Assembly: GCF_003205295.1 (NCBI RefSeq)
Contig: NZ_QJRP01000007.1
Location: forward strand, 124,001 to 188,000
DNA: 64,000 nucleotides
From: Pseudomonas mosselii
GTDB taxonomy: Bacteria > Pseudomonadota > Gammaproteobacteria > Pseudomonadales > Pseudomonadaceae
Direction of reading: 5' to 3'
In this document: one piece after another, positions 40,866 to 50,134 of the stretch
Numbering within the stretch: position 1 is the first letter of the stretch
Layout of the letters: each line of letters starts with the position of its first letter
Made by a program: the position numbers and the translations under genes
Notes under the pieces: model-generated
Told to the model about the DNA's origin: nothing
Databases searched by the model: none
What the model saw: the letters and a program-made list of their open reading frames with translations, nothing else

Positions 40866-41162
40866 ATGACGAAGTCGGAGCTGATCGAACGTATTGTCAC
40901 CCATCAGGGGCTGCTCTCGTCCAAGGACGTCGAGTTGGCCATCAAGACCATGCTTGAGCAGATGTCGCAGTGCCTGGCGACCGGGGATCGCATCGAGATC
41001 CGTGGCTTTGGCAGCTTTTCCCTGCACTACCGCGCACCAAGGGTAGGGCGCAATCCCAAGACCGGCCAGTCGGTCAGCCTCGAAGGCAAGTACGTGCCGC
41101 ACTTCAAACCCGGCAAGGAGCTGCGTGATCGGGTCAATGAAGACGAGCACGTGCCCCATTGA
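40866..41162 (+). CDS. ihfB: Integration host factor subunit beta
   Basis: The product has 98 residues with the DNA-bending arm signature [21 protein letters not shown] in outline and the conserved [14 protein letters not shown]-terminus. It pairs with IhfA to bend DNA at promoters and recombination sites. AAGGGA precedes ATG 40866. In Pseudomonas this gene (himD) marks one border of the O-specific-antigen locus, and that is its place here too. Confidence 0.97.
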   Translation: MTKSELIERIVTHQGLLSSKDVELAIKTMLEQMSQCLATGDRIEIRGFGSFSLHYRAPRVGRNPKTGQSVSLEGKYVPHFKPGKELRDRVNEDEHVPH

Positions 41163-41178
41163 GTGAAGGAGCAGTCTG

Positions 41179-41442
41179 ATGCGTAACCTCAAGCGCGCCC
41201 TGGTGGCGCTGTTCGTGCTGCTGCTGGCGGCTTTGGTGTTGTTCTTCGTGCTGGAGAACCAGCAGACCGTTTCCCTCGTGATGTTTGGCTGGACGGCTCC
41301 GGCAGTGCCGGTGGCTGTTTTGGTTGTCGCGGCGCTGGTGCTTGGCCTGGCAGTTGGTCCGCTGCTGGGGGTTTACGGTCTGATGCGCGCCAAGCGCAAG
41401 ATTCGGGCGAGTGCCCGCCAGGATGCCTTGGTCGGGCGTTAA
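41179..41442 (+). CDS. lapA: LapA-domain (DUF1049) inner-membrane protein
   Basis: The product has 87 residues with two membrane helices (about 7-27 and 44-66) separated by NQQTVSLVMFGW, the LapA/DUF1049 signature, and a basic cytoplasmic tail (RAKRKIRASARQ). In E. coli LapA (YciS) is involved in LPS assembly together with LapB. The gene is 16 bases after ihfB and probably in its operon. No lapB follows. This is the LPS-assembly LapA, not the large adhesin of the same name. Confidence 0.88.
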   Translation: MRNLKRALVALFVLLLAALVLFFVLENQQTVSLVMFGWTAPAVPVAVLVVAALVLGLAVGPLLGVYGLMRAKRKIRASARQDALVGR

Positions 41443-41542
41443 GGACGCTTCTTACAGGAAGCGGCGCGTTCGGGTGCTGTGTCGGTGATGAAGGGCGTGA
41501 CCTAATGGTGCGTCTCTTCCTCTGATTCGAGGCCCTGGCGCA

Positions 41543-42967
41543 ATGACCTATCCATTCCTTTCCCATCACGGTGGTACGCGCGGTGTCACCGGTTCTTGCC
41601 ATCAACTCCATCTTGGTCCTGCCACCAGTCTCTTGATCGATTGCGGTCTGGAGCAGGGTGTGGATGCTGGGGCTGGGTCGGCATTCGGTTCGATCGATTT
41701 TGACGTCGCCGGGGTTCAGGCGTTGGTCATCACGCATGTCCACATCGATCATGTCGGGCGAATCCCAGCCCTGTTCGCGGCGGGCTTTCGTGGGTTGATC
41801 TATTGCAGCGAGCCCTCTGCGCAATTGTTGCCGCTGGTGCTCGAGGATGCTTACCGGCTGACGGTCAGTAGCGAGCCCGCCCAGGTCGCTCGCTATCTGG
41901 CGTTCGTGCGGCAGCATATCGCTCCCTTGCCATTCGAGCGCTGGCATGTCGCCCTCGAGAGTCCGGCGCTGCATTGTGCGATTCGTTTGCAGCGAGCTGG
42001 GCACTTGCTGGGTTCTGCGTATGTCGAATGCGAGGTGACCTGCCCTGGCAGCAGTGTGCGCGTGGTGTTTTCCGGCGATCTTGGGGCGCCTGATAATCCG
42101 TTGCTGCGGCCGGTGGTGGTGCCGGAGCGGGCCGACCTGATGGTGCTTGAAAGTACCTATGGTGATCGTCTGCATCATGGCCGGGGCGAGCGTCGCCAGC
42201 GGCTTGAGCGGGCCATTGATCGAGCTTTGGTCGATGATGGCACGATCCTCATTCCGGCGTTCAGCCTGGGGCGAACACAGGAAATACTGTGCGAAATAGA
42301 GGAGGTCCTGCATCGCAAGGCCTTGCTGAACAAGCCTTCGGTGGGAGGGCGGGGTGATTTCCCCGAGTGGTCGCAGTTACCGGTCATCCTCGACTCCCCG
42401 TTGGCCCGGCGTATTACCGATGTCTACCGGGATCTGCATCAGTTCTGGCGTCACGAGGTCAGGGATCGGCTGGTTCAGGGGCGCGATCCGTTGGGGTTTC
42501 GCCAGCTGATCGTCGTCGATACCCACGCGCGCCATCAGCAGGTAGTGAATTACCTGAAGAGCACCGGTCGTCCGGCTATCGTGATTGCCGGCAATGGCAT
42601 GTGTTCGGGTGGGCGAATTGTCAACTACCTCAAGGCAATGCTCGGCGATACCCGGCATGAGGTGCTGTTCGTGGGCTATCAGGCCAAAGGGACGCCCGGT
42701 GCGGTGATCCAGGCCAGCGAAGGCGCAGAGGGGTTCGTGCAGATCGATCTGGATGGGCGGATGTATGAGATCAGGGCGAAGGTGACCACGCTTGCGGGGT
42801 ACTCGGGGCATGCGGACCAGGATGAACTGGTTCGCTTTGCCCTGTGTCGCGAGCGGCCGGCCAGGCAGGTGGTGCTGGTGCATGGCGAGCAAGGGGCCAA
42901 GCAGGCCTTGGCAAAAGCGTTGGAGCAGCATGCGCAAGGTTCTGGGATGGTGGTGTCGATTGCTTAG
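41543..42967 (+). CDS. MBL-fold beta-CASP exonuclease-like protein
   Basis: The product has 474 residues. The metallo-beta-lactamase motif HVHIDHVGR near residues 65-73 supplies the metal ligands, with further motifs GDLGAP and the final histidine in GYSGHAD. The beta-CASP insert (about 210-400) contains VILDSPLA and GNGMCSGGRI. These proteins resemble CPSF73 and act on RNA; bacterial members in this group are little studied. It lies between lapA and the O-unit operon. In P. aeruginosa the chain-length regulator wzz occupies this position, so the gene marks where this strain departs from that layout. Confidence 0.87.
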   Translation: MTYPFLSHHGGTRGVTGSCHQLHLGPATSLLIDCGLEQGVDAGAGSAFGSIDFDVAGVQALVITHVHIDHVGRIPALFAAGFRGLIYCSEPSAQLLPLVLEDAYRLTVSSEPAQVARYLAFVRQHIAPLPFERWHVALESPALHCAIRLQRAGHLLGSAYVECEVTCPGSSVRVVFSGDLGAPDNPLLRPVVVPERADLMVLESTYGDRLHHGRGERRQRLERAIDRALVDDGTILIPAFSLGRTQEILCEIEEVLHRKALLNKPSVGGRGDFPEWSQLPVILDSPLARRITDVYRDLHQFWRHEVRDRLVQGRDPLGFRQLIVVDTHARHQQVVNYLKSTGRPAIVIAGNGMCSGGRIVNYLKAMLGDTRHEVLFVGYQAKGTPGAVIQASEGAEGFVQIDLDGRMYEIRAKVTTLAGYSGHADQDELVRFALCRERPARQVVLVHGEQGAKQALAKALEQHAQGSGMVVSIA

Positions 42968-43242
42968 CTGATCGAATCTATAAGGTTTGAGATGCTGCTC
43001 TGGCGCGCCGTTTCATGTGCATGAGCAAGCACAGCAAGGCCTAGTTGTGCTTAAATAGCGCCTTTTCGGATGAGGCATTCCACGCCTCTGGCAGAACCTT
43101 GAGGCCAGGCGCAGAGTGGAAGGCTGGCTCCTTATGATTGAATCGCCTCGGTACGGATCAAGCTTGGTCGGTGGTCACTTGGATGAGCCCACCGTTTCGC
43201 CTTGGGTGTGCTGCGGAGAAACTTCACAGTAATAGGCTGCCC
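42968..43242 (+). other. Intergenic region before the O-unit operon
   Basis: These 275 bases are unassigned. A frame running into the rmlC-fdtA gene is open from 43138, but it has no family-like N-terminus before ATG 43243. No JUMPstart/ops element is seen. The operon promoter should be here but cannot be placed with confidence. Confidence 0.4.
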
Positions 43243-44223
43243 ATGAAATTAACCCAGTTGTCCATTCCCGATGTCGTACTGATCGAGCCTACGGTGTTTG
43301 CCGATGATCGAGGATGGTTCATGGAGTCGTTCAATGAGCCGCGCTTTCATGCCGAGCTTGGCAAGTTAGGGTTACCTGCGCCGCGAGCGTTTGTCCAGGG
43401 CAACCATTCGGTCTCGAAAAAGGGCGTTCTTCGAGGGTTGCACTTTCAGCATGCCCCCCATGCACAGGGCAAGCTGGTGAGGGTCACCCAAGGGGCGGCG
43501 TTCGACGTCGCCGTTGATATCCGTCCCGGTTCGGCAACCGCGGGGCAGTGGGTCGGTGTGGAACTGAGTGCCCGAAACAACCACATGTTGTGGATTCCGG
43601 AAGGGTTTGCACACGGTTTCGTGGCGCTGGAGGACAACACGCATTTCCTCTACCAGACCACCGATGTCTATCACAAGGAGTGCGAGGGCAGTATTCGCTG
43701 GGATGATGCGGATCTTGCCATTGAATGGCCGATGCAGGATGGCGTGATCATCAGTGAAAAAGACCGCGAGGCGCAAAGCTATGCGCAGTTAATGGTGGAG
43801 GGGCTCGCACGTCAGCTGCCGGCGCCTTCAGCGCTGATACAGCTCGAGGTCAAGGGAGATGATCGAGGTGCGCTTGTGGCCCTGCAGGCCAACGACAATG
43901 TACCGTTTGCCATCCAGCGCGCTTATTACCTGACTGGCACAAAGTCGGGCGTGTCTCGTGGTTTTCATGCTCATCGACAGTTGATACAGCTGGCAGTGTG
44001 CGTTTCAGGGCGTTGCAGGATGCTAATGGACGATGGTACGACGCGTATCGAGCACTGGCTCGATGCATCTGACAAGGGGATACTTATTCCACCCATGGTC
44101 TGGCATGAGATGCATGATTTTAGCGATGACTGTGTTCTGCTGGTGCTTGCAGATGCTCACTACGATGAGTCGGATTATATCCGTGATTATAAGCAATTTA
44201 TAGAAATGGTGCGACATGCCTAA
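43243..44223 (+). CDS. RmlC-FdtA fusion: dTDP-sugar 3,5-epimerase joined to 3,4-ketoisomerase
   Basis: The product has 326 residues and two complete cupin domains. Residues 1 to about 182 match RmlC (dTDP-4-dehydrorhamnose 3,5-epimerase): DDRGWF 21-26, LRGLH with H67, K78, Y137 and Y143, and GFAHGF 121-126. Residues about 196-326 match FdtA/QdtA/WxcM sugar 3,4-ketoisomerases: [11 protein letters not shown] 205-215, RGFHAHR 239-245 with H242 and H244, and [10 protein letters not shown] 307-316. Both act on dTDP-4-keto-6-deoxyglucose. The next genes (acetyltransferase and aminotransferase) complete a 3-acetamido-3,6-dideoxyhexose route. ATG 43243 is the family start of RmlC. Whether the RmlC half is active is unknown, but its key residues are present. 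Confidence 0.88.
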   Translation: MKLTQLSIPDVVLIEPTVFADDRGWFMESFNEPRFHAELGKLGLPAPRAFVQGNHSVSKKGVLRGLHFQHAPHAQGKLVRVTQGAAFDVAVDIRPGSATAGQWVGVELSARNNHMLWIPEGFAHGFVALEDNTHFLYQTTDVYHKECEGSIRWDDADLAIEWPMQDGVIISEKDREAQSYAQLMVEGLARQLPAPSALIQLEVKGDDRGALVALQANDNVPFAIQRAYYLTGTKSGVSRGFHAHRQLIQLAVCVSGRCRMLMDDGTTRIEHWLDASDKGILIPPMVWHEMHDFSDDCVLLVLADAHYDESDYIRDYKQFIEMVRHA

Positions 44224-44680
44224 TTTTCACGATCTGTCGGATGTTCAAAGTAAAGAGATTGGTGCAGGTACTCGCGTTTGGCAGTATGTCGTTATTTTGA
44301 CAGGTGCGCGTATCGCTCGTGATTGTAATATTTGCGCGCATTCACTGATCGAGGGGGATGTTGTTATTGGTGATCGTGTGACCGTCAAATCGGGTGTGTA
44401 TATCTGGGATGGCACGCGAATTGAAGATGATGTATTCATTGGTCCGAACGCGACGTTTACGAATGATCCTATGCCACGTTCCAAAGTTTACCCTGAAGCA
44501 TTTAAAGGGGTGACCTTGAAGCGGGGAGCGAGTATTGGTGCCAATGCGACTTTGCTACCAGGTGTCGTGGTTGGTGAGCATGCAATGGTAGGTGCCGGTG
44601 CAGTAGTCACCCGGGATGTTCCGGCTTATGCCGTAGTCGTAGGCAATCCCGCGCGCGTTATCAGGACAATTGAACAGTGA
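44216..44680 (+). CDS. Sugar N-acetyltransferase, hexapeptide type (FdtC/QdtC-like)
   Basis: The product has 154 residues built of left-handed beta-helix hexapeptide repeats ([27 protein letters not shown] and [14 protein letters not shown]). The dTDP-sugar acetyltransferase features [15 protein letters not shown] and VVGNPARVI are present. By context it acetylates the 3-amino group of dTDP-Fuc3N or dTDP-Qui3N using acetyl-CoA. It overlaps the fusion gene by 8 bases and the aminotransferase gene by 4 bases. From here the DNA is visibly more AT-rich than the core genes. Confidence 0.87.
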   Translation: MPNFHDLSDVQSKEIGAGTRVWQYVVILTGARIARDCNICAHSLIEGDVVIGDRVTVKSGVYIWDGTRIEDDVFIGPNATFTNDPMPRSKVYPEAFKGVTLKRGASIGANATLLPGVVVGEHAMVGAGAVVTRDVPAYAVVVGNPARVIRTIEQ

Positions 44681-45792
44681 TCAAATTTCTCGATCTCCAA
44701 GCGGTCAACGCTCAGTACCGAGAGGCTTTGATCAAGGCCTGTACCGATGTCATCGACTCCGGTTGGTACATCATGGGTGAACAGCTGGCGCAATTCGAGT
44801 CGGCATTCGCCCAGCACTGTGGCACCGCTCACTGCATCGGCGTGGCCAACGGCCTGGATGCCCTGACCCTCACCCTGCGAGCCTGGAAGTTGCTGGGCAA
44901 GCTGTCGGCGGGCGATGAAGTGCTGGTACCGGCCAACACCTATATCGCCAGTATTCTGGCAATTACCGAGAATGATCTGGTTCCGGTGCTGGTTGAGCCT
45001 GATGAGCACAGTTTCAACATTGACGTCGATGGGTTGCGCAAGGCTGTCACGCCGCGAACCCGTGTGATCCTGCCGGTTCACCTCTATGGTCGCCTGGTTG
45101 ATATGGCGCCTATCATGCAGTTCGCCCAGGAGCATAACCTGCTGGTACTGGAGGACTCCGCCCAATCCCATGGTGCCCAGTTGCAGGGTCGGCGTTCGGG
45201 GTCCTGGGGTGATGCTTCCGGGTTCAGCTTCTATCCGGGCAAGAATTTCGGCGCCTTGGGTGATGCTGGCGCGGTGACCACCAACGACGACGCGCTCGCC
45301 ACTACCTTGCGGGCGTTGCGCAACTATGGTTCGCACGCCAAGTATCAGAATATCCATCAAGGCGTGAACAGTCGCCTGGATGAAATGCAGGCTGCGATGT
45401 TGCGGGTCAAACTGCCTTACCTGGACAAGGAGACCGAGCAACGGCAAGCGGTTGCCCAGCGCTATCTGTCGGGTATTGAAAACCCACACATCGTGCTGCC
45501 GGACGCTGGTCAGCCCGGACAGCACGTCTGGCATCTTTTTGTGGTACGCACTTCGCAGCGCGCAGCGCTGCAAGAGTACCTGGCGAGCCAGGGGATCCAG
45601 ACCCTGATCCACTACCCGATTCCGCCGCATCGGCAAGCGGCCTATCCGCAATTCAACGCCCTGTCGTTCGAGCTCACCGAGCGATTGCATGATGAGGTGT
45701 TGAGTCTCCCAATGGGGCCGACGCTTACCGAACAGGAGGTTGACCGTGTCATTGCGGTCTGCAATGCGTTTGAGCCGGTGGTAGCTGGCTGA
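44677..45792 (+). CDS. DegT-family PLP aminotransferase (FdtB/QdtB-like)
   Basis: The product has 371 residues of the DegT/DnrJ/EryC1/StrS family. The PLP lysine is K189 in [15 protein letters not shown], and D160 in [10 protein letters not shown] contacts the cofactor. The N-terminus [14 protein letters not shown] is typical of FdtB/QdtB enzymes, which aminate dTDP-3-keto-6-deoxyhexose at C3. GTG 44677 overlaps the acetyltransferase stop. The galacto (Fuc3N) or gluco (Qui3N) product is set by the ketoisomerase and cannot be told from this sequence. Confidence 0.9.
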   Translation: MIKFLDLQAVNAQYREALIKACTDVIDSGWYIMGEQLAQFESAFAQHCGTAHCIGVANGLDALTLTLRAWKLLGKLSAGDEVLVPANTYIASILAITENDLVPVLVEPDEHSFNIDVDGLRKAVTPRTRVILPVHLYGRLVDMAPIMQFAQEHNLLVLEDSAQSHGAQLQGRRSGSWGDASGFSFYPGKNFGALGDAGAVTTNDDALATTLRALRNYGSHAKYQNIHQGVNSRLDEMQAAMLRVKLPYLDKETEQRQAVAQRYLSGIENPHIVLPDAGQPGQHVWHLFVVRTSQRAALQEYLASQGIQTLIHYPIPPHRQAAYPQFNALSFELTERLHDEVLSLPMGPTLTEQEVDRVIAVCNAFEPVVAG

Positions 45793-47072
45793 TGTCGCTG
45801 GTCAGGACCAGTCTGCTGAACGGCATCGCCGTGTTGGTGAAGACGCTCAGCATGTTCGTCTTGAACAAAGTACTGGCTGTTTACGTGGGGCCGTCCGGCT
45901 ACGCCGCGATCGGCCAGTTGCAGAATGCGCTGACGATGATCACCACGCTGTCGAGCGGGGCGGTCAACACCGGTGTCACCAAATACACGGCGGAGTACGC
46001 CGACGACCTGCAACGGCAGTCGAAAGTCTGGCAGTCGGCCACGGCATTGGCTGCGGCAGGCTCTTTGCTTACCGCGTTGCTGGTTGGTGTATTCAGTCGG
46101 CAATTGGCGGCGTATTTCCTGCACGATGAGGGCTTCTACGGCGTGTTCATCGCCGTGGCCTGTTCGCTGCTGTTCTTCACCCTCAACGCGCTTTTGCTGG
46201 CTATTCTCAATGGCCGCAAGGATGTGGGGCGTTATGTCATTGCCAATATCGCCGGCAGTCTGGTTTCGCTGCTGTTGACCAGTTGGCTGGCCTTTCAGTT
46301 CGGCCTGTATGGTGCGCTGTTGTCCATCGGTATCGGTCAGGCGGTGATCTTCTTCGCCACTGTCGTTGTCTGCAGACGAGCGTCCTGGTTCAAGATGCAC
46401 CTGCTGTTCGGTCGGTGGCAGCCGGCAATCCTGCTCGACTTGTCCAAGTTCGCGGCCATGGCCGTGACCACGGCAATCTGCCTTCCAGTTGCCCAGGTGT
46501 TGATTCGAAACCACCTGACCCACCGTTTTGGCATCGATGCGGCCGGTTACTGGGAGGCCATGTGGCGCTTGAGCAGTGCCTACCTGATGATCGTCACCAT
46601 GACCCTGAGCGTCTATTACTTGCCGCGCTTGTCGGAGTTGAAGGGCGCGCGGGCGATCTTCGGTGAGATCCGCAGCGGTTATGCGCTGATCCTGCCAGTG
46701 GCGGCAGTGTGCTCCCTGGTTGTCTATTTGCTGCGCGATTTCATTATCCACCTGCTGTTCACGCCGGACTTCCTGCCGATGCGTGAGTTGTTCGCCTGGC
46801 AGTTGCTGGGCGATGTACTGAAAATCGGCAGCTGGCTTTTCGCTTTCGTCATGCTGGGCAAGGCGATGTTCAAGCTTTATATCGTCAGCGAAATTGTTTT
46901 CGCTGCGCTTTTTTACGGACTGACCGTCTGGTTTACGGGAAGTGATGGCTTGCAGGGGGTAGTCAAGGCTTATGCATTGAACTACCTGGTCTACTGGGTC
47001 TTCATGGTGGTGAGCGTTGCATTCGTGCTCAGGACATCGCACCGAACGAAACCTGTCAACGGTCAGGCCTGA
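45792..47072 (+). CDS. wzx: O-unit flippase Wzx
   Basis: The product has 426 residues with about twelve hydrophobic helices in the polysaccharide-flippase (MOP superfamily) pattern. It starts SLVRTSLLNGIAVLVKTLSMF with the GxxGYAAIGQLQN segment near residue 35, typical of WzxE-like O-antigen and enterobacterial-common-antigen translocases. It would move the undecaprenyl-linked repeat unit across the inner membrane. It overlaps the aminotransferase stop by one base. The WzxE group handles units carrying amino-6-deoxyhexoses, which fits the neighbouring sugar genes. Confidence 0.85.
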   Translation: MSLVRTSLLNGIAVLVKTLSMFVLNKVLAVYVGPSGYAAIGQLQNALTMITTLSSGAVNTGVTKYTAEYADDLQRQSKVWQSATALAAAGSLLTALLVGVFSRQLAAYFLHDEGFYGVFIAVACSLLFFTLNALLLAILNGRKDVGRYVIANIAGSLVSLLLTSWLAFQFGLYGALLSIGIGQAVIFFATVVVCRRASWFKMHLLFGRWQPAILLDLSKFAAMAVTTAICLPVAQVLIRNHLTHRFGIDAAGYWEAMWRLSSAYLMIVTMTLSVYYLPRLSELKGARAIFGEIRSGYALILPVAAVCSLVVYLLRDFIIHLLFTPDFLPMRELFAWQLLGDVLKIGSWLFAFVMLGKAMFKLYIVSEIVFAALFYGLTVWFTGSDGLQGVVKAYALNYLVYWVFMVVSVAFVLRTSHRTKPVNGQA

Positions 47073-47087
47073 GTATTGGAACGCATC

Positions 47088-48146
47088 ATGAAAGTAGCGA
47101 TACCTGTATTGGGATTTTCGGCCGCTGGTGGTATGCGGGTATTGTCCCGCTTGGCCGATGATTTTCTTGCGCAAGGGCATGAGGTGGTGTTTTTCGCCTC
47201 GCAGGCCATCAACGAGCCTTATTACCCGACCCGGGCGAAGATCGAGACGTACCGCAGTCCTTGCCCCAACGTGCCGGTGATCCGCGGGCTGTTCAATCTG
47301 CTGGGCATGTTGTATTTCGTGCTGCGCAACCGTCGACGCTTCGACGTGTTCCTTGCCAACTTCTGCCTGACAGCCTTTCCCGTCTGGTTGGGAGCCCTGG
47401 GCACCGGCAAAGCCTGGTATTACATCCAAGCCTACGAGCCGGAGTTTTTCCCAGGGCGCACGCCTGGGGCGTTGATTTCGCGGGCGCTTGCCGGGTTCAG
47501 TTATTTCCTGCCTGTGCACAAGGTGGTCAACGGTGCGATCTACCGCAACTACAAGTTGCTCAAGGCCGAGCGCGTCGTTGAGCCTGGTATCGATCTGGGG
47601 GTGTATGTGCATCAGCCACATCAAGCTGCCGAGGATGAGATCGTGGTTGGCTGCATTGGCCGCACGCTCGCCTGGAAGGGCACCCGGGAAATCATCGACG
47701 CGGTGCAGCGCGTACGGCAGGCGACGGGTCGCAATCTGGTACTGAATATCGCGTTCGAACTGCCCGAAGGAGTCGATCTTGCGCAGTATGGGTTCGTGCG
47801 GCTTTCCCAGCCTCATGGCGACCGGGCATTGGCGTCGTTCTATCGGCAGGCCGATGTCTTTGTGGCCACAGGGCTGTTGCAGGATGGTGGCTTTCACTAC
47901 CCATGCCTCGAGGCCATGGCCAGCGGTTGTGTGGTGATTTCCAATTACGGCCCGGCGCGTGAAGGTGCCGCGATCTGCGTACAGCAGGTGAGTGCCGATG
48001 TCATCGCCGCGGCCCTCGAGCAATATCTCGATATGCTGCCATCCCAGTGCCAGGCGATGAGGGCGCGGGCCGCAGAGGTAGTGGTCGAGTACGACTGGGC
48101 CCGGATCTCGCGAAAAATGCTCGCTTATTTTGCTGAGGCGGCCTGA
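47088..48146 (+). CDS. Glycosyltransferase (GT4-like)
   Basis: The product has 352 residues in a GT-B pattern. It has an N-terminal GFSAAGGMRVLSRLADDF nucleotide-binding start, GCIGRTLAWKGTREIIDAV at the beginning of the second domain, and YPCLEAMASGCVVISNYG near residues 268-285, the donor-binding E-x7-E-like region. It would add a sugar to the lipid-linked O-unit. ATG 47088 was preferred over TTG 47076. Donor and acceptor are unknown. It is part of the tight operon, 15 bases after wzx. Confidence 0.8.
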   Translation: MKVAIPVLGFSAAGGMRVLSRLADDFLAQGHEVVFFASQAINEPYYPTRAKIETYRSPCPNVPVIRGLFNLLGMLYFVLRNRRRFDVFLANFCLTAFPVWLGALGTGKAWYYIQAYEPEFFPGRTPGALISRALAGFSYFLPVHKVVNGAIYRNYKLLKAERVVEPGIDLGVYVHQPHQAAEDEIVVGCIGRTLAWKGTREIIDAVQRVRQATGRNLVLNIAFELPEGVDLAQYGFVRLSQPHGDRALASFYRQADVFVATGLLQDGGFHYPCLEAMASGCVVISNYGPAREGAAICVQQVSADVIAAALEQYLDMLPSQCQAMRARAAEVVVEYDWARISRKMLAYFAEAA

Positions 48147-48147
48147 C

Positions 48148-49098
48148 ATGAGCATGGTGCAACTACTCAGTGAGCCGCGTGACCAAGCCGCCGTCCGAGG
48201 TGTTGGCGCTATCGTGGTGCTTTATCGACCTGATCATGGCCTGTTGGAACGGCTTGTCACGAGTGTGGTGGGGCAAGTCGAAGTGGTGTATGTCATCGAC
48301 AACACCCCAGGTGGGCGGCGCGACGATTACGGAACGCTCCTGGGCGCCCCGAACGTTATCTACCACCCGTTGAACGACAACCTCGGGATCGCCACTGCGC
48401 ATAACCGGGGCATCGAGCTTGCCAGGCACGACGGATTGAGTCACGTGTTGCTGATGGATCAGGACAGCGAACTCGAGCCTGAAACCGTGTCGCGGCTTTT
48501 GCAGCATGAGGCGCTCCTGCTTGAGGCTGGTAGCGCGGTTGCCGCAGTCGGGCCGGTGTTTGTCGATGGCAAGACGGGTGAGCCGGCCCCGGCAATCGTA
48601 CCTGGGTTGTTTGGCCCTCGGAAGGCGCCAATCGACCTTGCGGGGGAGGAGCCGGTACGCTCGACCTATATCATTGCGTCGGGTTCGCTGATCCGCTTGT
48701 CCGTGCTTGAACGCATTGGCGGTATGCAGGACAACCTGTTCATCGACTTTGTCGATATCGAATGGGGCGAGCGGGCCGCGCTGACGGGGTATGGGTGCTA
48801 CCTTGTCCCGTCGGTGACGATGAAGCACAGTATCGGTGATGAATTCGTCATCCTGATGGGGCGACGTGTGTTGCTGCACTCGGACTTCAGGAACTACTTC
48901 ATCGTGCGCAACGCAGTCTTCCTGGCATTGTGGAGCTCGCTCTCGGTGAGGACGCGATTGCAGTTGTTGTTCAAGGTACCTTACTACCTGTGCTGCTACT
49001 CGTGGTATTCCGCCAAGCGCGCATCGGCAGTGCGTCTATTGCTTGGTGCGGTGGGAGATGGGGTGCGCAAGCGCATGGGTAAAGGGCGCTTCCAGTGA
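48148..49098 (+). CDS. Glycosyltransferase family 2, rhamnosyltransferase-like
   Basis: The product has 316 residues with a GT-A fold: AIVVLYRPDHGLLERLV at the start, NLGIATAHNRGIELA, LLMDQDSEL (the metal-binding DxD-like motif) and DFVDIEWGERAALTGY. This is the RfbN-type rhamnosyltransferase pattern. If the donor is dTDP-L-rhamnose, the precursor must come from rml genes elsewhere, since only rml remnants lie in this window. ATG 48148 is one base after the preceding stop; ATG 48154 is also possible. There are two membrane-associated hydrophobic stretches near the C-terminus. Confidence 0.8.
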   Translation: MSMVQLLSEPRDQAAVRGVGAIVVLYRPDHGLLERLVTSVVGQVEVVYVIDNTPGGRRDDYGTLLGAPNVIYHPLNDNLGIATAHNRGIELARHDGLSHVLLMDQDSELEPETVSRLLQHEALLLEAGSAVAAVGPVFVDGKTGEPAPAIVPGLFGPRKAPIDLAGEEPVRSTYIIASGSLIRLSVLERIGGMQDNLFIDFVDIEWGERAALTGYGCYLVPSVTMKHSIGDEFVILMGRRVLLHSDFRNYFIVRNAVFLALWSSLSVRTRLQLLFKVPYYLCCYSWYSAKRASAVRLLLGAVGDGVRKRMGKGRFQ

Positions 49099-49222
49099 CA
49101 CCCAGTGCTGTCGCTGGCTGTTAATGCCTGGCATACCTATTGAATCAAGAAAATCTATTTGTTGCGGATACGTTATTTTGAACCGACTGCCAGAGGGGGC
49201 TCCTTTACGGGGGCGTGAATTA

Positions 49223-50134
49223 ATGACGCCGAGATGTCTCGTCCTGCTCGCCGCCTATAACGGTCGCGCTTTCATCGAAGAGCAGGTTCGCTCCATCCTC
49301 GATCAGCGTGATGTGTCAGTGAGCCTGCTGATTAGTGTTGATCGCTCCAACGACGGTACCGAAGCCTGGGTCGATGAACTCGCCCGGGTCGAACCACGTG
49401 TGCAGGCGCTGCCTCATGGCCTGCGTTTCGGAGGGGCGGCCCCGAATTTCTTCAGGTTGATCGAGGCCGTATCGGTCAATGACTATGATTTCTTCGCGTT
49501 GGCCGATCAGGATGATATTTGGCTCGAGGGCAAGCTGGCGCGTGGTTGTGAAGTTTTGCAGCAGAAAGCTGTCCAAGGGTTTTCATCGGATGTTTTGGCC
49601 TTCTGGCCGGATGGCAGCGAGCGGCTTGTCAGGAAGTCACAGCCACAAGTCGCCCACGATCATCTATTTGAGGCAGCGGGGCCCGGTTGTACCTACATCC
49701 TCGATCACACGCTGATGACGGCCTTGCAGGCAAGCGTGCAAGGGCACGGAGAAGAACTCCGTAGTATCACCCTGCACGACTGGTATATTTACGCTTTCGC
49801 CCGTGCCAATGGCTTCAGTTGGCATATCGATGACCAAGCACTCATGCGCTACCGTCAGCACGATAGCAACCAGGTCGGTGTCAACAGGGGGCTCGATGCC
49901 TATAAGGCGCGCCTGGGCAAGGTCCTCGATGGCTGGTGGCTCGGGCAGTCAACGCTGATTGCCCGCCTGATTGGCTTGGTCGACGATCCTTTTGTCAAGC
50001 AATGGCAGAGTTTGAATCGTGCCGCGCTGCTTAACTTGGCCTGCAAGGGGCGTCAGTGCAGGCGACGACTCAGGGATCAGCTGTCTTTCTCTATTTTTTG
50101 CTTGGCGCTGGCCATTGTAGGGGGCGGTAGGTGA
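49223..50134 (+). CDS. Glycosyltransferase family 2
   Basis: The product has 303 residues: LVLLAAYNGRAFIEEQVRSIL at the N-terminus and FFALADQDDIWLEGKL around residue 90, the DQDDIW donor-metal motif of one GT2 subgroup. ATG 49223 was chosen because the fold begins right after it. The frame is open from 49043, leaving 124 bases after the previous gene with no clear function. Its last codons overlap the 4-reductase start by four bases. The last residues are hydrophobic (IFCLALAIVGGG). The donor is unknown. Confidence 0.78.
   Translation: MTPRCLVLLAAYNGRAFIEEQVRSILDQRDVSVSLLISVDRSNDGTEAWVDELARVEPRVQALPHGLRFGGAAPNFFRLIEAVSVNDYDFFALADQDDIWLEGKLARGCEVLQQKAVQGFSSDVLAFWPDGSERLVRKSQPQVAHDHLFEAAGPGCTYILDHTLMTALQASVQGHGEELRSITLHDWYIYAFARANGFSWHIDDQALMRYRQHDSNQVGVNRGLDAYKARLGKVLDGWWLGQSTLIARLIGLVDDPFVKQWQSLNRAALLNLACKGRQCRRRLRDQLSFSIFCLALAIVGGGR

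Noticed and set aside
45642..48155. An 837-codon open frame antisense to wzx and neighbouring genes
   Set aside because: It crosses three well-supported genes on the other strand and has no recognisable motifs.
50122..50132. GGCGGTAG, the core of the ops/JUMPstart element
   Set aside because: It lies at the very end of a glycosyltransferase gene in the middle of the operon, the base expected at position 11 is wrong, and no leader context surrounds it.
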